From assembly GCA_020348345.1 (NCBI GenBank), contig CP070748.1, positions 316,996 to 380,995 on the forward strand: a DNA stretch of 64,000 nucleotides, written 5' to 3'. Below are positions 16,370-25,126 of this stretch, in pieces. Source of the stretch: Methanobacteriota archaeon (GTDB lineage Archaea > Thermoplasmatota > Thermoplasmata > UBA10834). The translations under genes were made by a program, and so were the position numbers. Under the pieces are notes generated by a model. That model was not told where the DNA came from and made no database searches. It was given only the letters and a program-made list of their open reading frames with translations. Within the stretch, counting starts at the first letter, position 1, and the number at the start of each line of letters is the position of its first letter.

Positions 16370-17794
16370 ATGGCAAGAGCGAAGATATCCTTTCTCGACG
16401 ACGCGGAAATCTCCAGGGTGCACGCGACGGCACTCAGACTCCTGGATGAGGTAGGTGTGCTTGTACACAGCGAATCTGTCTGTGAAATGCTCGAGGACGC
16501 AGGGGCGAGGAGGGGCAAGGACGGCGTACGGATACTGATACCAGAAGATCTCGTGAATGCTGCTCTGTCCGCCGCCCCGAAATCGATCCTGCTCGCCGCC
16601 ATGGATGAATCTCAGGACATTGTCATACCAGACGGCGGTAGATTGTATGTAGCAAACGGCGGTGAGGGCGTCCAGATGGTCAACCTCATTACTGGTGATA
16701 GGAAACCATCGACCTCTGCCGACCTCCGCAACTTCGCTATTCTTGTAGACACGATGCCACAGATAGACTTCTTCTGGCCGATGGTGGGAGCTCTTGAACA
16801 GCCAGTGCACATCAAGGAAGTTGTGGAACTCAGGACGGCGCTGGAATGGACGACGAAGCATATCCAGTCCGGAGCCATCACCGCAGAGCAGGCGCGGGAT
16901 ATGATTCGCGTGGCCTCTGTGCTGACCGATGGAATTGAGAACCTTGCGAAGAGACCGATCATTTCCGCCGTCCAGTGTCCGATATCACCTCTCACGTTCG
17001 AGAAGGGCCTTGTTGAGGCTCAAGTGGAGTTCGCCCGCGCTGGCATTCCGGTGGTTGCCATGTCCGCCTCTGTTGCGGGCCTGACCTCGCCGGTTACGAT
17101 ATCAGGAACCGTCGCCCAGATAACGGCAGAGAACCTCGCGAGCCTTGTCATCTCCCAGACCGCGTCCAAAGGCGCCCCCTTCATTTTCAGCTCCGATTCA
17201 AGTCCGGGTGACCTTACGACAGGATCGATAGATTACGGCGCCCTTGAAACGCCCATGTTCAGGGCAGCTGCAGGGCAGATGGCCAAGCACTACGGATTGC
17301 CAAAGATGGTTGCGGGCATAGGATTGGAGAACACCTCAACGAAGATCAGCACGATCTGGGAGGGGATGCACTATATGACAAGTCATGCGATGGTCGAATC
17401 CGACCTCGCCTCAGGATTCGGTGGCCTCGACCAGGCGGTGGGGGCATCGTATGAGCAGCTGGTTCTGGATGCGTGGACATGGGAACTCGCACGTGAGCTG
17501 GTAAGGGATTTCGATTTCGGAGAGGATGCCATATCGTTCGACACGATCAAAAGCGCCTCCCTTTACGGCAACTTCCTGTCAAAAAGGCACACCTCACAGC
17601 GGTTCAGAAACGAGGCGGCTGCAATTCGCTTCGTTGACTGCTCTCACGCTGAAAGGCAGAAGGCCGGCGAGAGAAACGGCGCATTGATAAGGGCGCACAA
17701 GGAGGCTTCTCGCATCATCGGCGAACCTCACGAACCCAAGATCAATGCGGACCAGGCTTCGGAGCTGGACAGATTGATCAAGGAACTCCGATAA
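16370..17794 (+). CDS. MttB-superfamily corrinoid methyltransferase, non-pyrrolysine
   Basis: A 474-residue protein of COG5598 (trimethylamine methyltransferase superfamily): SRVHATALRLLDEVGVLVHSE at the N-terminus, GRLYVANGGEGVQMVNLITG, and near the C-terminus ASGFGGLDQAVGASYEQLVLD. The frame is open without TAG, so unlike true MttB it contains no pyrrolysine. Characterised members of that kind demethylate quaternary amines such as glycine betaine, proline betaine or carnitine and pass the methyl group to a corrinoid protein. No corrinoid protein, MtbA-like enzyme or activase is adjacent, so the substrate and partner are unknown. It is followed by tRNA-Arg on the other strand. Confidence 0.87.
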   Translation: MARAKISFLDDAEISRVHATALRLLDEVGVLVHSESVCEMLEDAGARRGKDGVRILIPEDLVNAALSAAPKSILLAAMDESQDIVIPDGGRLYVANGGEGVQMVNLITGDRKPSTSADLRNFAILVDTMPQIDFFWPMVGALEQPVHIKEVVELRTALEWTTKHIQSGAITAEQARDMIRVASVLTDGIENLAKRPIISAVQCPISPLTFEKGLVEAQVEFARAGIPVVAMSASVAGLTSPVTISGTVAQITAENLASLVISQTASKGAPFIFSSDSSPGDLTTGSIDYGALETPMFRAAAGQMAKHYGLPKMVAGIGLENTSTKISTIWEGMHYMTSHAMVESDLASGFGGLDQAVGASYEQLVLDAWTWELARELVRDFDFGEDAISFDTIKSASLYGNFLSKRHTSQRFRNEAAAIRFVDCSHAERQKAGERNGALIRAHKEASRIIGEPHEPKINADQASELDRLIKELR

Positions 17795-17805
17795 GGAGTT
17801 TGAGG

Positions 17806-17879
17806 CGCCCGAGCTGGGATTCGAACCCAAGTCCGGAGCTCCGCAGGCTCCTAGGATATCCAAGCTACCCCACTCGGGC
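17806..17879 (-). tRNA. tRNA-Arg (anticodon GCG)
   Basis: Minus-strand cloverleaf with acceptor GCCCGAG/CTCGGGC, a D arm containing AGCTTGGATA, anticodon stem GGAGC/GCTCC with loop CTGCGGA (anticodon GCG), and T arm TTGGG-TTCGAAT-CCCAG. Discriminator G; CCA is not encoded. No intron. Confidence 0.93.
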
Positions 17880-17945
17880 GGCTGTCTGTCGATATGGCCC
17901 CTTCATGCAGGCGACGGTAGAAATAGCTAACCATCGCATCGAAGC

Positions 17946-18824
17946 TCAATAGGCTGTCGTCCAATCGACCTTGCCCTTCTTGCGCGCGATGTAGTCTGTG
18001 AACCTGAACACGCCGATGGATAGTATGAAGAAGACGAGTACGGAAGCCAACAGATACACCATCATGGTCATGTCACTGACACCGCTCATTCCGGTAACAT
18101 CGAATCCTGCTGTGCTCGTCAGCTCTCGCATGGCGGCGGGCTCCAGGCCCCGCCTCATGGCCTCCATCCAATAGGTGACTGGGAGCACACGAGAAATCGA
18201 TTGCGCCCATGTCGGCAGAATTGTTATTGGGAACACGACTCCCGACAGCACATAGAACACGCCTGCCAGGCCTTCATTGATCCCTATGCTATGCTTCGCA
18301 GTAAGGAAGGAGATGCCACCAAGGGCGAGCCCCAGTATGCAAATGGATATGAGCCCTACTATGAGCGAAGCCGAGAACAGAAGCCAATCAACCTCCGCTA
18401 GGTTTATGCCGACGCCGAGGGCCATGACGCCGAATACGAGGGTAATGAACACGCCGAAGGATGTTATCGCTATCTTGATCGCCGACCTGCCCAATATGTA
18501 TACGTAGAAATTCATCGGGGCGATGTAGACTTGCTTGAGAGTCATGTAGTGTTCTCTATCGTCGTGAATGACCCAGGTCACGCCGAACAGCACCTCTGCA
18601 ACGAACATGTACATTGCGTTCCCGACGTACATGTATGAGAAGTAGGCGTTGGCCGTCTCGCCGCCCGTGACCACGATATACATGAGCACCAGAATCAGCG
18701 TGCCCGCTATCGGCTTCACCATCGAGTATGTCATGAACAGAAACGGATCGGTCCAGTTGGCTTCCATCTGCCACCCTAGCCAAGCCGAATCCTTGAACAC
18801 CTTCAGATCGTTGATCACTGCCAT
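17946..18824 (-). CDS. ABC-2 type transporter permease (second)
   Basis: 292 residues from ATG 18824, which overlaps the end of the upstream permease gene by 10 bases; the open frame extends much further upstream inside that gene but that part is a shadow. Six hydrophobic segments and the ABC2_membrane layout are present, including FVLSGVVFPITILPTWAQSI-like text (VLSGVVFPITILPTWAQ) near residue 190 and VLPVTYWMEAMRR. It is last of a three-gene exporter operon (ATPase, permease, permease). A heterodimeric permease pair with an ATPase of the DrrA/NodI type exports lipids, drugs or polysaccharide precursors; cargo unknown. Confidence 0.88.
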   Translation of the reverse strand: MAVINDLKVFKDSAWLGWQMEANWTDPFLFMTYSMVKPIAGTLILVLMYIVVTGGETANAYFSYMYVGNAMYMFVAEVLFGVTWVIHDDREHYMTLKQVYIAPMNFYVYILGRSAIKIAITSFGVFITLVFGVMALGVGINLAEVDWLLFSASLIVGLISICILGLALGGISFLTAKHSIGINEGLAGVFYVLSGVVFPITILPTWAQSISRVLPVTYWMEAMRRGLEPAAMRELTSTAGFDVTGMSGVSDMTMMVYLLASVLVFFILSIGVFRFTDYIARKKGKVDWTTAY

Positions 18825-19636
18825 CTCAGTGTCAACCTCCCCGTCTTCTTTCCGAGGTTCTCCATATATCTCAATGCATACCTTGACAACACGATGAATA
18901 TGACACACAAGCCGCACAGCAATGCGATTTCCGTGTTCAACGACAGAAACGCGTCCTCTATTGCGCCTGGGAATATCATCTGCCTTAATGCGTCGAGGCC
19001 GAGGGTGATCGGGATGACGGAGGCTCCCGCAGCTGCCCAGAAGCCGAGGTGCTTGACCGGGAAGTAGAAGCCTGAGGCGAAGTAGACCGGCTCCATCATT
19101 AGTGCGGAGAGATGATAGGCCTCTCTCCCCAGAAGGAGATAGAGAGAGGCAAACATCATACCCATTCCATAGAGGGCTATCATCGTCACGACGAACACCA
19201 CTATCAGCAGCAACGGACTTGCCAGTGAGAACACGACGTTGAAGGCTATCGCCCCTATAGCCAGCGTTATCGCGGCCTGTATGGTCGTTTCGAACAGCCC
19301 TCCAACCGCCATCCCCGCGAGAATCGACATCCGCGATATTGGTGCCATCAGGTACAGCGGCAGATTGCCTATCTCCTTCTCCCAGTACAACTGCGACGCC
19401 ATCGACCACAGTATATTCAACCAGAACGCGGTCATCGCACCGCCGAGCACTACGTACCCGACGAGTTCGGCTCTGGCATCCATGAATTTATAGACATAGG
19501 CGTAGCCCGCTATCGTGAAGAGGGGCAGGATCACGTCGAAAATGAACCAACTAGGCTCTCTTGTGGACCCGATCAACCGAGGATACGCTCTGCCTCTAAC
19601 AGCCCGTAGGTTTCGAGCGATATAGCTCTCGGTCAT
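18815..19636 (-). CDS. ABC-2 type transporter permease (first)
   Basis: A 273-residue membrane protein with six hydrophobic helices. It begins with a cytosolic amphipathic part (YIARNLRAVRGRAYPRLI) and has YFASGFYFPVKHLGFWAAAG around residue 190, the usual ABC-2 element before helix 6. The start at 19636 overlaps the ATPase stop (ATGA at 19633-19636). Together with the second permease it forms the membrane channel of the exporter. Confidence 0.88.
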   Translation of the reverse strand: MTESYIARNLRAVRGRAYPRLIGSTREPSWFIFDVILPLFTIAGYAYVYKFMDARAELVGYVVLGGAMTAFWLNILWSMASQLYWEKEIGNLPLYLMAPISRMSILAGMAVGGLFETTIQAAITLAIGAIAFNVVFSLASPLLLIVVFVVTMIALYGMGMMFASLYLLLGREAYHLSALMMEPVYFASGFYFPVKHLGFWAAAGASVIPITLGLDALRQMIFPGAIEDAFLSLNTEIALLCGLCVIFIVLSRYALRYMENLGKKTGRLTLRWQ

Positions 19637-20610
19637 TCCAAACCTCTCCCGACGAGCTTGATGAAGACGTCCTCAAGCGTCGGCTCGGTCTTCTGAAGCG
19701 AGATTATCCTCGATCCCGCTGAGAGGACCTTTGACACGATATCGGATACGCAGGACTCGTCCTCAAGGACGAACCTCAGCTCCGTCGTGCTGCTCTCAGC
19801 TTTCTTGGTTGATGAGTAGCTGAGGAGGCCAGGTATGGAATCAAAGCCGTCGACCTCGCTGAGCCCCGAAACCGAGAGAGTCAGTGTCGTGTTCATCTTG
19901 ACCATCCTCTTCAGGTTGTCGGGGGTGTCGCATGCGAGAATCCTGCCGTCGTCGATGATTGCTATGCGGTCACAGAGCTCATCGGCCTCCATCATATAGT
20001 GCGTGGTGAGCAGGACCGTTCGATTCGAATCGCTTCGAATCCAATCGATAATGAAGTCCCTCACGGCCCTGGCTGCGTTAACATCGAGCCCAAGCGTGGG
20101 TTCATCGAGGAAGACAATCTCAGGGTTCGTCACGAAGCCTCGAATCACGTTCATCTTCTGTCTCTGACCTGTGGATAGCGTTCTAACCTTTGCCTTGGCT
20201 TTGTTGGACAAGCCGAAGCGCTCCAAGAGGGCGTCGATCCTGGCTTTTGCCTCCTTGCTCTTGATCCCGTAGAACTGCGAGAACATCCAGAGGTTCTCTC
20301 TGACCGTAAGGAGACCGTAGCCTGAGATCTCACCGCCGGAAACCATGTTTATTCGCTTCCGAACTTCAATAAGATCCTTCTCGACGTCGAACCCTGCGAC
20401 ATAGGCTTTGCCGGATGTCGGGAGCAGAAGCGTGGCCAGTATCTTCAGCAACGTGGTCTTGCCGGCGCCGTTGGGACCCAACACGCCGAAAAGCTCGCCA
20501 GTATTGATGTGGAGATCGACGGAGTCAAGGGCTGTCACTATATCGCCCTCCTTCTTCTTCTTGGGGCGGAACACCCTCGTCAGAGATTTGACTTCCACAG
20601 CATGTTGCAT
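19633..20610 (-). CDS. ABC transporter ATP-binding protein (DrrA/CcmA type)
   Basis: A 325-residue ATPase. Walker A is GPNGAGKT at residues 45-52, signature LSTGQ, Walker B IVFLDEPTLGLD, and switch His in LLTTHYM. The C-terminal 100 residues are the extension typical of DrrA/NatA-type exporters (DUF4162-like), ending in EPTLEDVFIKLVGRG. A lysine-rich loop (RPKKKKEG, residues 15-22) interrupts the start of the domain. It is first of the exporter operon; a promoter should lie in 20611-20700, where nothing unusual is seen. Confidence 0.92.
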   Translation of the reverse strand: MQHAVEVKSLTRVFRPKKKKEGDIVTALDSVDLHINTGELFGVLGPNGAGKTTLLKILATLLLPTSGKAYVAGFDVEKDLIEVRKRINMVSGGEISGYGLLTVRENLWMFSQFYGIKSKEAKARIDALLERFGLSNKAKAKVRTLSTGQRQKMNVIRGFVTNPEIVFLDEPTLGLDVNAARAVRDFIIDWIRSDSNRTVLLTTHYMMEADELCDRIAIIDDGRILACDTPDNLKRMVKMNTTLTLSVSGLSEVDGFDSIPGLLSYSSTKKAESSTTELRFVLEDESCVSDIVSKVLSAGSRIISLQKTEPTLEDVFIKLVGRGLE

Positions 20611-20706
20611 TCAATCACACATCTGATGCGCTTCCTCGTGTAAATCCCAAGCCGCATGAGCGCGTCCTAAAAGCACATCCCATGCGGATCAGAGATTCAT
20701 GGTCTG

Positions 20707-20898
20707 TCACGCCTCGTACAGCTTTCGGTATCTGGTGACGTAACCGGCGATCTTGTTCCTCATTGAGACAGAGCGCACATCGGTGAGCTTTGAGACCATC
20801 TGCTTGTTGTGCTGGTAGTCGCCTGTGAACTGGTCAGGATACTTATGAACCAGCTCGACGGCCACCCGCTTGATGTACGTCGGTCTTATGTTTCCCAT
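20707..20898 (-). CDS. rps17e: 30S ribosomal protein S17e
   Basis: 63 residues from the ATG at 20898, preceded by GGTGAG and, further up, by a TATATATA box near 20930-20938. The sequence MGNIRPTYIKRVAVEL...KYPDQFT...NKIAGYVTRYRK is that of archaeal/eukaryotic S17e, a small protein of the 30S subunit absent from bacteria. Length matches archaeal members (about 60-68). The open frame continues upstream to 21087, but that part has no family match and overlaps thyX. Confidence 0.92.
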   Translation of the reverse strand: MGNIRPTYIKRVAVELVHKYPDQFTGDYQHNKQMVSKLTDVRSVSMRNKIAGYVTRYRKLYEA

Positions 20899-20980
20899 TG
20901 GCTCACCGTGAGGGCTTCCCAATGAGAAGGGTATATATATGGTTTGTGGAACGCCGCCGTCAACCTGGGCCGCCTGGGTC

Positions 20981-21778
20981 CTACTCATCCGCGCCGGCGC
21001 TTTCCGCCAGCAGCGCCTGCTCTGTCGGAGGCTTTGCCTTGTCATATGGTCTTCCACAGGAGTAGTCCCCCTCTGGACAGGCGCCACGATAGCATCCTGG
21101 CCCAGCGTTGGAGAACAGAATAGGCGCGACCCTCTTCGCCTCGGCCAGCATCATCCAAGCCATGAGTCTTATCTCCCATTGCGCACGTCTGCAGCATCTG
21201 AGCCTGAACAGATGCCAGAGCTCCCTTGCGTTCATGGTCAGAGTTATGTTGGTGTGGCAGGCGTTTGGTAGGACATATCGCGCGTCCTCCTTGGGTACTG
21301 CCTTGGATAGATCGCGGTACACCCTCCACGCCTCGTCCATGGCCTTCGTGAAGGCAGCTTTCGCCATCTCATCATCAGCGATCTTCGGAGGGATCACGTA
21401 CTCGGCCTTCTCCATGCTCACATATCTCTGGCTCTGTTGTGAATATGATGCTATCCTGTGCCTTACGAGCTGATGGGTGAGCGCCCTCGATACGCCTTCT
21501 ACGCTGAATGTGAAGTGGGCATGCTCCACAACCGAGAGGTGTCCCATGCTGACCACCTTGTCGATCATGTTCCTGGCACGGTCGTTGGAGGTTGCGTCGA
21601 AGAGCTCGGAGGCACCCTTCTCTGAGTAGCAGGACTGCGCTGCAGCGGCGCATATTCTGTCAGGATTCTCCGTGTGGTTGATCAGAGTGACCTTCACGAA
21701 CGCATCAACCCGCCATGCAGCCAAAGGGGTTCCCGTTCTAAATCCTTTGCATGGAATCACGGGTTCACGCGACATCAT
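20981..21778 (-). CDS. thyX: flavin-dependent thymidylate synthase ThyX
   Basis: The ThyX motif RHRIASYSQQSQRY is present near residues 107-120, with EHAHFTFSVEGVSRALTHQLVRH before it and CHTNITLTMNARELWHLFRLRC after it. The enzyme makes dTMP from dUMP using methylenetetrahydrofolate (or the archaeal pterin) and FAD. The ATGATG at 21778-21773 overlaps the TGA of the TraB-family gene, giving a 265-residue form. The conserved part only begins at VKVTLINHT, whose V is a GTG at 21697 (238 residues), so the first 27 residues may be untranslated. No ThyA is in the window. Confidence 0.93.
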   Translation of the reverse strand: MMSREPVIPCKGFRTGTPLAAWRVDAFVKVTLINHTENPDRICAAAAQSCYSEKGASELFDATSNDRARNMIDKVVSMGHLSVVEHAHFTFSVEGVSRALTHQLVRHRIASYSQQSQRYVSMEKAEYVIPPKIADDEMAKAAFTKAMDEAWRVYRDLSKAVPKEDARYVLPNACHTNITLTMNARELWHLFRLRCCRRAQWEIRLMAWMMLAEAKRVAPILFSNAGPGCYRGACPEGDYSCGRPYDKAKPPTEQALLAESAGADE

Positions 21779-22500
21779 AAATCTCGATCTTGACTCTGAT
21801 TCAGATAGAAACTCGCGCTGTGCTCAGTGGGCACATCAGCCCCTGCGACCACGCCGTCCATGAGATGGCCCAGCCTCACTATCTCGACGTCGTTCCGGGC
21901 GAGCTCCGCAGCTATACCTGGTACATGTCCATCCCCCACGACGGCGATGATGTTCGTGTGAGTCTCCGCGACCTTGGAAATTCTATGGGCCATAATCCTG
22001 TTCCTGTCGTCTATCAGTATCTTCTTCAGTACGGGGAACTGCTCTCCTATGCTGTCCAGATACGCCTTGTCATCGCTCTGATATGCCTCGATCTCTTTCT
22101 CAACTGTCTCCTTTGCGGACACGAGACCGACCAATGATCCGAAAAGGAGTTTGATCCTCTCCCTCATGGACATCTTCCTCCAGAGAGTGGCAAGCATCAC
22201 GGATGCATCCACGTCCACCAGAGCGATCTTTGCATCGATCTCACGCGCAGCCGAGGCCGCGGCGAGCATCTCCTCACCGACCTCGGTGCCAAACTTGTTG
22301 GCCATCTTCCTCTGGAACATCGCCAGCAGCGAATACTGAATCGGCACTCGCCCCGATCGCGATCTGCTTTGAAGGGATTCGTACCTCATCCTGTCGAGTT
22401 CAATACAGACGACATCCGGCCTCCGGGAACGTATCAACTGTCCTATCTGTTCCGATATTGCGAACACGTGTCCAACGCCGACGAGGGTTATCATCTTCAT
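21775..22500 (-). CDS. TraB/GumN-like family protein (COG1916)
   Basis: 241 residues from ATG 22500; this start lies 26 bases after the centre of a TATA box (22521-22530), so the in-frame ATG at 22521 is excluded. Family marks are LVGVGHVFAIS near the N-terminus, VCIELDRMRYESL, and near the C-terminus AVVGDGHVPGIAAEL. TraB-family proteins share a fold with EreA/ChaN/GumN-type hydrolases, with paired His and Glu residues in GVGH and ELD; most archaeal members continue into a C-terminal membrane domain, which is missing here, so this is the short form. Function is unknown. It is translationally coupled to thyX. Confidence 0.82.
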   Translation of the reverse strand: MKMITLVGVGHVFAISEQIGQLIRSRRPDVVCIELDRMRYESLQSRSRSGRVPIQYSLLAMFQRKMANKFGTEVGEEMLAAASAAREIDAKIALVDVDASVMLATLWRKMSMRERIKLLFGSLVGLVSAKETVEKEIEAYQSDDKAYLDSIGEQFPVLKKILIDDRNRIMAHRISKVAETHTNIIAVVGDGHVPGIAAELARNDVEIVRLGHLMDGVVAGADVPTEHSASFYLNQSQDRDL

Positions 22501-22520
22501 CGAGGGCCATCGTGGGAGCA

Positions 22521-22530
22521 TTTTAATAAA
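22521..22530. promoter_or_regulatory. shared TATA box of divergent TraB-family and HAD genes
   Basis: TTTTAATAAA is AT-rich on both strands. Its centre is 26 bases from the ATG at 22500 (minus) and 25 bases from the ATG at 22551 (plus). Both distances are the archaeal TATA-to-start spacing, so one box seems to serve two leaderless messages. Confidence 0.6.
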
Positions 22531-22550
22531 CCTTTCCGCAATCCGAACAC

Positions 22551-23186
22551 ATGGTCAAGCTCGCAGTTTTTGACATGGACGGGGTTCTCGTGGACATCGA
22601 GAGCTCCTGGGTATACGTCCATCGCCACTTCGAGGTCAACAACGAGCACTCCCTCAAGTCGTATCTGAGGGGTGAGATAGACGACCTCGAGTTCATAAGG
22701 AGGGATGTGGAGTTGTGGCTGGACAAGGACCCGTCGCTGACCTTGGACCGCATAAGATTGATACTGTCAACCGCGCCCTTCATGAAAGGCGCAAGGGAGA
22801 CCATAGCTTCCCTGAGGGACAATGGTGTAAGGACTGCGATCGTGTCCGCCGGCATAGACCTTCTCGCGGAGCGTGTGGCGATTGATCTCAAAATGGACAT
22901 GTTCTACGCAAACGGCTTCGCTGCAGACTGCTCCGGGAGATTGACAGGCGATGGTATACTCAACGTCAGGCTTGATCAGAAGGGAGAGAAGGTACGGGCG
23001 ATAGCTGACATATTTGATCTGGATTCTGAGGACATCGCAAGCGTGGGTAACTCGCGCTATGACGTACCCATGTTCGAGGTCTCGGGCCTTGGCATCGCCT
23101 TCTGTCCGGTGGACGAAGAGACGAGCAGCTCGGCAGATGAGGTCGTCCATGAAAAGGATCTCACCAGGGTCCTCGAGTTCTTCTGA
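22551..23186 (+). CDS. HAD-family phosphatase (phosphoserine phosphatase-like)
   Basis: A 211-residue protein with the HAD motif I DMDGVLVD (residues 8-15), motif II in RTAIVSAGID (Ser near residue 100), a Lys in the DQKGEK segment, and motif III/IV SVGNSRYDVPMF. The C1 cap and the SAG-type motif II resemble SerB-like HAD-IB enzymes. Substrate is uncertain: phosphoserine or another small phosphorylated compound. It starts 25 bases from a TATA box, so it is probably leaderless, and it converges with the pcm gene. Confidence 0.82.
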   Translation: MVKLAVFDMDGVLVDIESSWVYVHRHFEVNNEHSLKSYLRGEIDDLEFIRRDVELWLDKDPSLTLDRIRLILSTAPFMKGARETIASLRDNGVRTAIVSAGIDLLAERVAIDLKMDMFYANGFAADCSGRLTGDGILNVRLDQKGEKVRAIADIFDLDSEDIASVGNSRYDVPMFEVSGLGIAFCPVDEETSSSADEVVHEKDLTRVLEFF

Positions 23187-23190
23187 TGCG

Positions 23191-23847
23191 TCAGTAGCCG
23201 AACTCCCCTATCAATGGTACGAAGACGCATCCGCCGTGGCTCTTCTTGAGATAACGGCTGCCTCTCCTCTCCACACATATCAGATCCTGATACATCCTGC
23301 CGCCAACAGGCACGAGCATTTTTCCGCCGTCGGCGAGCTGCTCAGTGAGCGGTGCAGGCACGTCAGGGGCGCTGCAAGCCACGAAAATCCTATCGAACGG
23401 TGCATGTTCCTTCAACCCCTTTGATCCATCTCCCATTATGACCGTAACACTATCCTTGTATCCCGTTCGCTTCAGATTCTCCTCAGCAAACGATGCCAGA
23501 GGCTCGATTCGTTCGATTGTGTACACGTGACCGCCCGGCGCGACCATCTCAGCAACCACAGCGGCATGATAGCCCGACCCTGAGCCGATCTCAAGCACCT
23601 TATGGCCTGGTTCGAGGTCGAGCTTCTCCGCCATTATCGCAACCATATGAGGCGCTGATATTGTCTGTCCGACACCGATAGGCAACGGTGTGTCGACGTA
23701 CGCATCGCGCCTCAGCCTCTCGAGGACGAACTCCTCCCTTGGCACACGGCGCATTGCCTCCTCGACGTTGGCAGATACGATGTAGCCCCGCCTTACAAGG
23801 CTGTTCACCAACGCCTCGCGCTCCCTCTCCATAGAACAGGATTCCAT
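23191..23847 (-). CDS. pcm: protein-L-isoaspartate O-methyltransferase
   Basis: 218 residues from ATG 23847, about 27 bases after a TATA-like ATTTAA (23872-23877); the TTG at 23898 is less likely. The sequence shows RRVPREEFV, the active-site/substrate region LPIGVGQTISAPHMVA, and SAM motif I VLEIGSGSGYHAAV. The enzyme methylates isoaspartyl residues in aged proteins so that they can revert to aspartate. Length and order match archaeal Pcm. Confidence 0.94.
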   Translation of the reverse strand: MESCSMEREREALVNSLVRRGYIVSANVEEAMRRVPREEFVLERLRRDAYVDTPLPIGVGQTISAPHMVAIMAEKLDLEPGHKVLEIGSGSGYHAAVVAEMVAPGGHVYTIERIEPLASFAEENLKRTGYKDSVTVIMGDGSKGLKEHAPFDRIFVACSAPDVPAPLTEQLADGGKMLVPVGGRMYQDLICVERRGSRYLKKSHGGCVFVPLIGEFGY

Positions 23848-23898
23848 CACTCTGTCAATGTCTCTATGCGGAGTTAAATCTTGGCGAGTGCCTTTCAA

Positions 23899-24513
23899 TC
23901 AGTAAGAGGTTCTTCTGACGATGTTCGCATAGACTCTAACAACGTCCCTCGCGGCAACGCTCCCCGTTCGTGTCGTCTTCGCCACAGTTCTTATCGAATG
24001 TATGACCACATCTCTCTTGCCCAAGCTTATCATGTCTCCGACAGAGAACTCCTCATCCGGCGAGACGATCATCTGCTCCGAGTAGGTCCTGCCGTGATGA
24101 TTCACGGAGAATAGTATCTTGACCTTGTCGAACCTTTTCGCCCAGATGGTGGATATATCCCTCGCTTTGCATACGCTCACGCGAGCGCCGACTTTCGATT
24201 CAATCGACTTGACAAGCACTGGCAATTCGCCGCACATAATCTCGTCATCTACCGATAGGACCTCGTCGGGGCCAAGTGTTATCGATGATCGCTTCGACTC
24301 CTCAAGCCAGCTGACGATCACTGGCAGAGTCAACGGCTTCTCGCTCTTCAGCACTACATGATGTACCTGGCCACACGATCTGCATCTTACCGTTGAATCC
24401 AGAACCTTCGAATCCCTGCCTGACACTTTGCCGGACAGCACCTGGTGAAGCGTCTCGTTTCTGCACACGGGGCATTCTGCTATGACTGAGGACGGGGCCG
24501 TCATCGAATCCAT
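23899..24513 (-). CDS. HVO_0476-family zinc-ribbon protein (COG1326)
   Basis: 204 residues from ATG 24513. A zinc ribbon at the N-terminus has CPVC (near residue 14) and CRSC (near residue 45) pairs. The rest is a beta-rich part with VSPDEEFSVGDMISLGKRDVVIHSIRT and a basic RTGSVAARDVVRVYA end, as in archaeal COG1326 proteins. Function is unknown; nucleic-acid binding is likely from the ribbon and basic surface. It follows the MBL-fold gene by 19 bases and ends just before the pcm region. Confidence 0.75.
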   Translation of the reverse strand: MDSMTAPSSVIAECPVCRNETLHQVLSGKVSGRDSKVLDSTVRCRSCGQVHHVVLKSEKPLTLPVIVSWLEESKRSSITLGPDEVLSVDDEIMCGELPVLVKSIESKVGARVSVCKARDISTIWAKRFDKVKILFSVNHHGRTYSEQMIVSPDEEFSVGDMISLGKRDVVIHSIRTVAKTTRTGSVAARDVVRVYANIVRRTSY

Positions 24514-24532
24514 ACGATACCGCTCATGCAAC

Positions 24533-25126
24533 TTACTTCTTTCCCGACAATTCAAAAGGTGCATCGTGGCCTGGAATCACAACCTCGGCCCATGATAGAA
24601 TCCTATTCATGCTCTCGACTGCCAGGCGGCGGTTCACGTGTATCGCTGGAGGGGTAGAGGTTTCGTAGTTAGCCTTTGTGGGTATGGCATCCCCGCACAC
24701 AGCGTACCTTCTGTCACCTTTCACAAGAACCGTTATGCTTCCCAGCGTGTGTCCAGGGGTTTCGAGCACGGTGACCCCGTCGGAGATGCAGTGGTCATCA
24801 GCCACCCTCACTGTGTCGAAAGGGGGGTTCTCAAGTTTATGAGCCATTGCAACAGCACCGCTAAAGAGACTGTTGCCTCCGATATGGTCGTTGTGAAGAT
24901 GTGTGTTCACGACCATCTTCACGGCCTCAGGGGCCAACGAGCAGAGAGCCAAGTTTTCTCTCAGCATGCCTATCCTTGACGTCGAGCCAGTATCGACGAT
25001 TATCGGCCCATGAGAAGTTCTTATATAGACCACCGTCGACGAGGCATCGATGACGCGGATGCCCTCCCTGACCACGAAGCCCTCACACAACACACTCACT
25101 TCAGGGTAGGGAGTCTGATGAGTCAC
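24533..25126 (-). CDS. MBL-fold metallo-hydrolase
   Basis: A 197-residue metallo-beta-lactamase fold protein starting at GTG, which overlaps the rhomboid stop (GTGA at 25126-25123). The dinuclear metal motif is NTHLHNDHIGGN; further ligands appear in ETPGHTLGS, CGDA and VIPGHDAP. This order suits glyoxalase II-like or AIM-1-like small hydrolases. No signal peptide; cytosolic. Substrate unknown. It is the middle gene of a minus-strand operon: rhomboid, MBL, COG1326 zinc ribbon. Confidence 0.88.
   Translation of the reverse strand: MTHQTPYPEVSVLCEGFVVREGIRVIDASSTVVYIRTSHGPIIVDTGSTSRIGMLRENLALCSLAPEAVKMVVNTHLHNDHIGGNSLFSGAVAMAHKLENPPFDTVRVADDHCISDGVTVLETPGHTLGSITVLVKGDRRYAVCGDAIPTKANYETSTPPAIHVNRRLAVESMNRILSWAEVVIPGHDAPFELSGKK

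Noticed and set aside
17946..19409. A 487-codon minus-strand frame
   Set aside because: Only the part from ATG 18824 matches an ABC-2 permease; the upstream half is the antisense-free shadow of the preceding permease gene in another frame.
20899..21087. Upstream extension of the S17e frame
   Set aside because: The extra 63 codons overlap thyX and are not part of the family; ATG 20898 has a ribosome site and TATA box.
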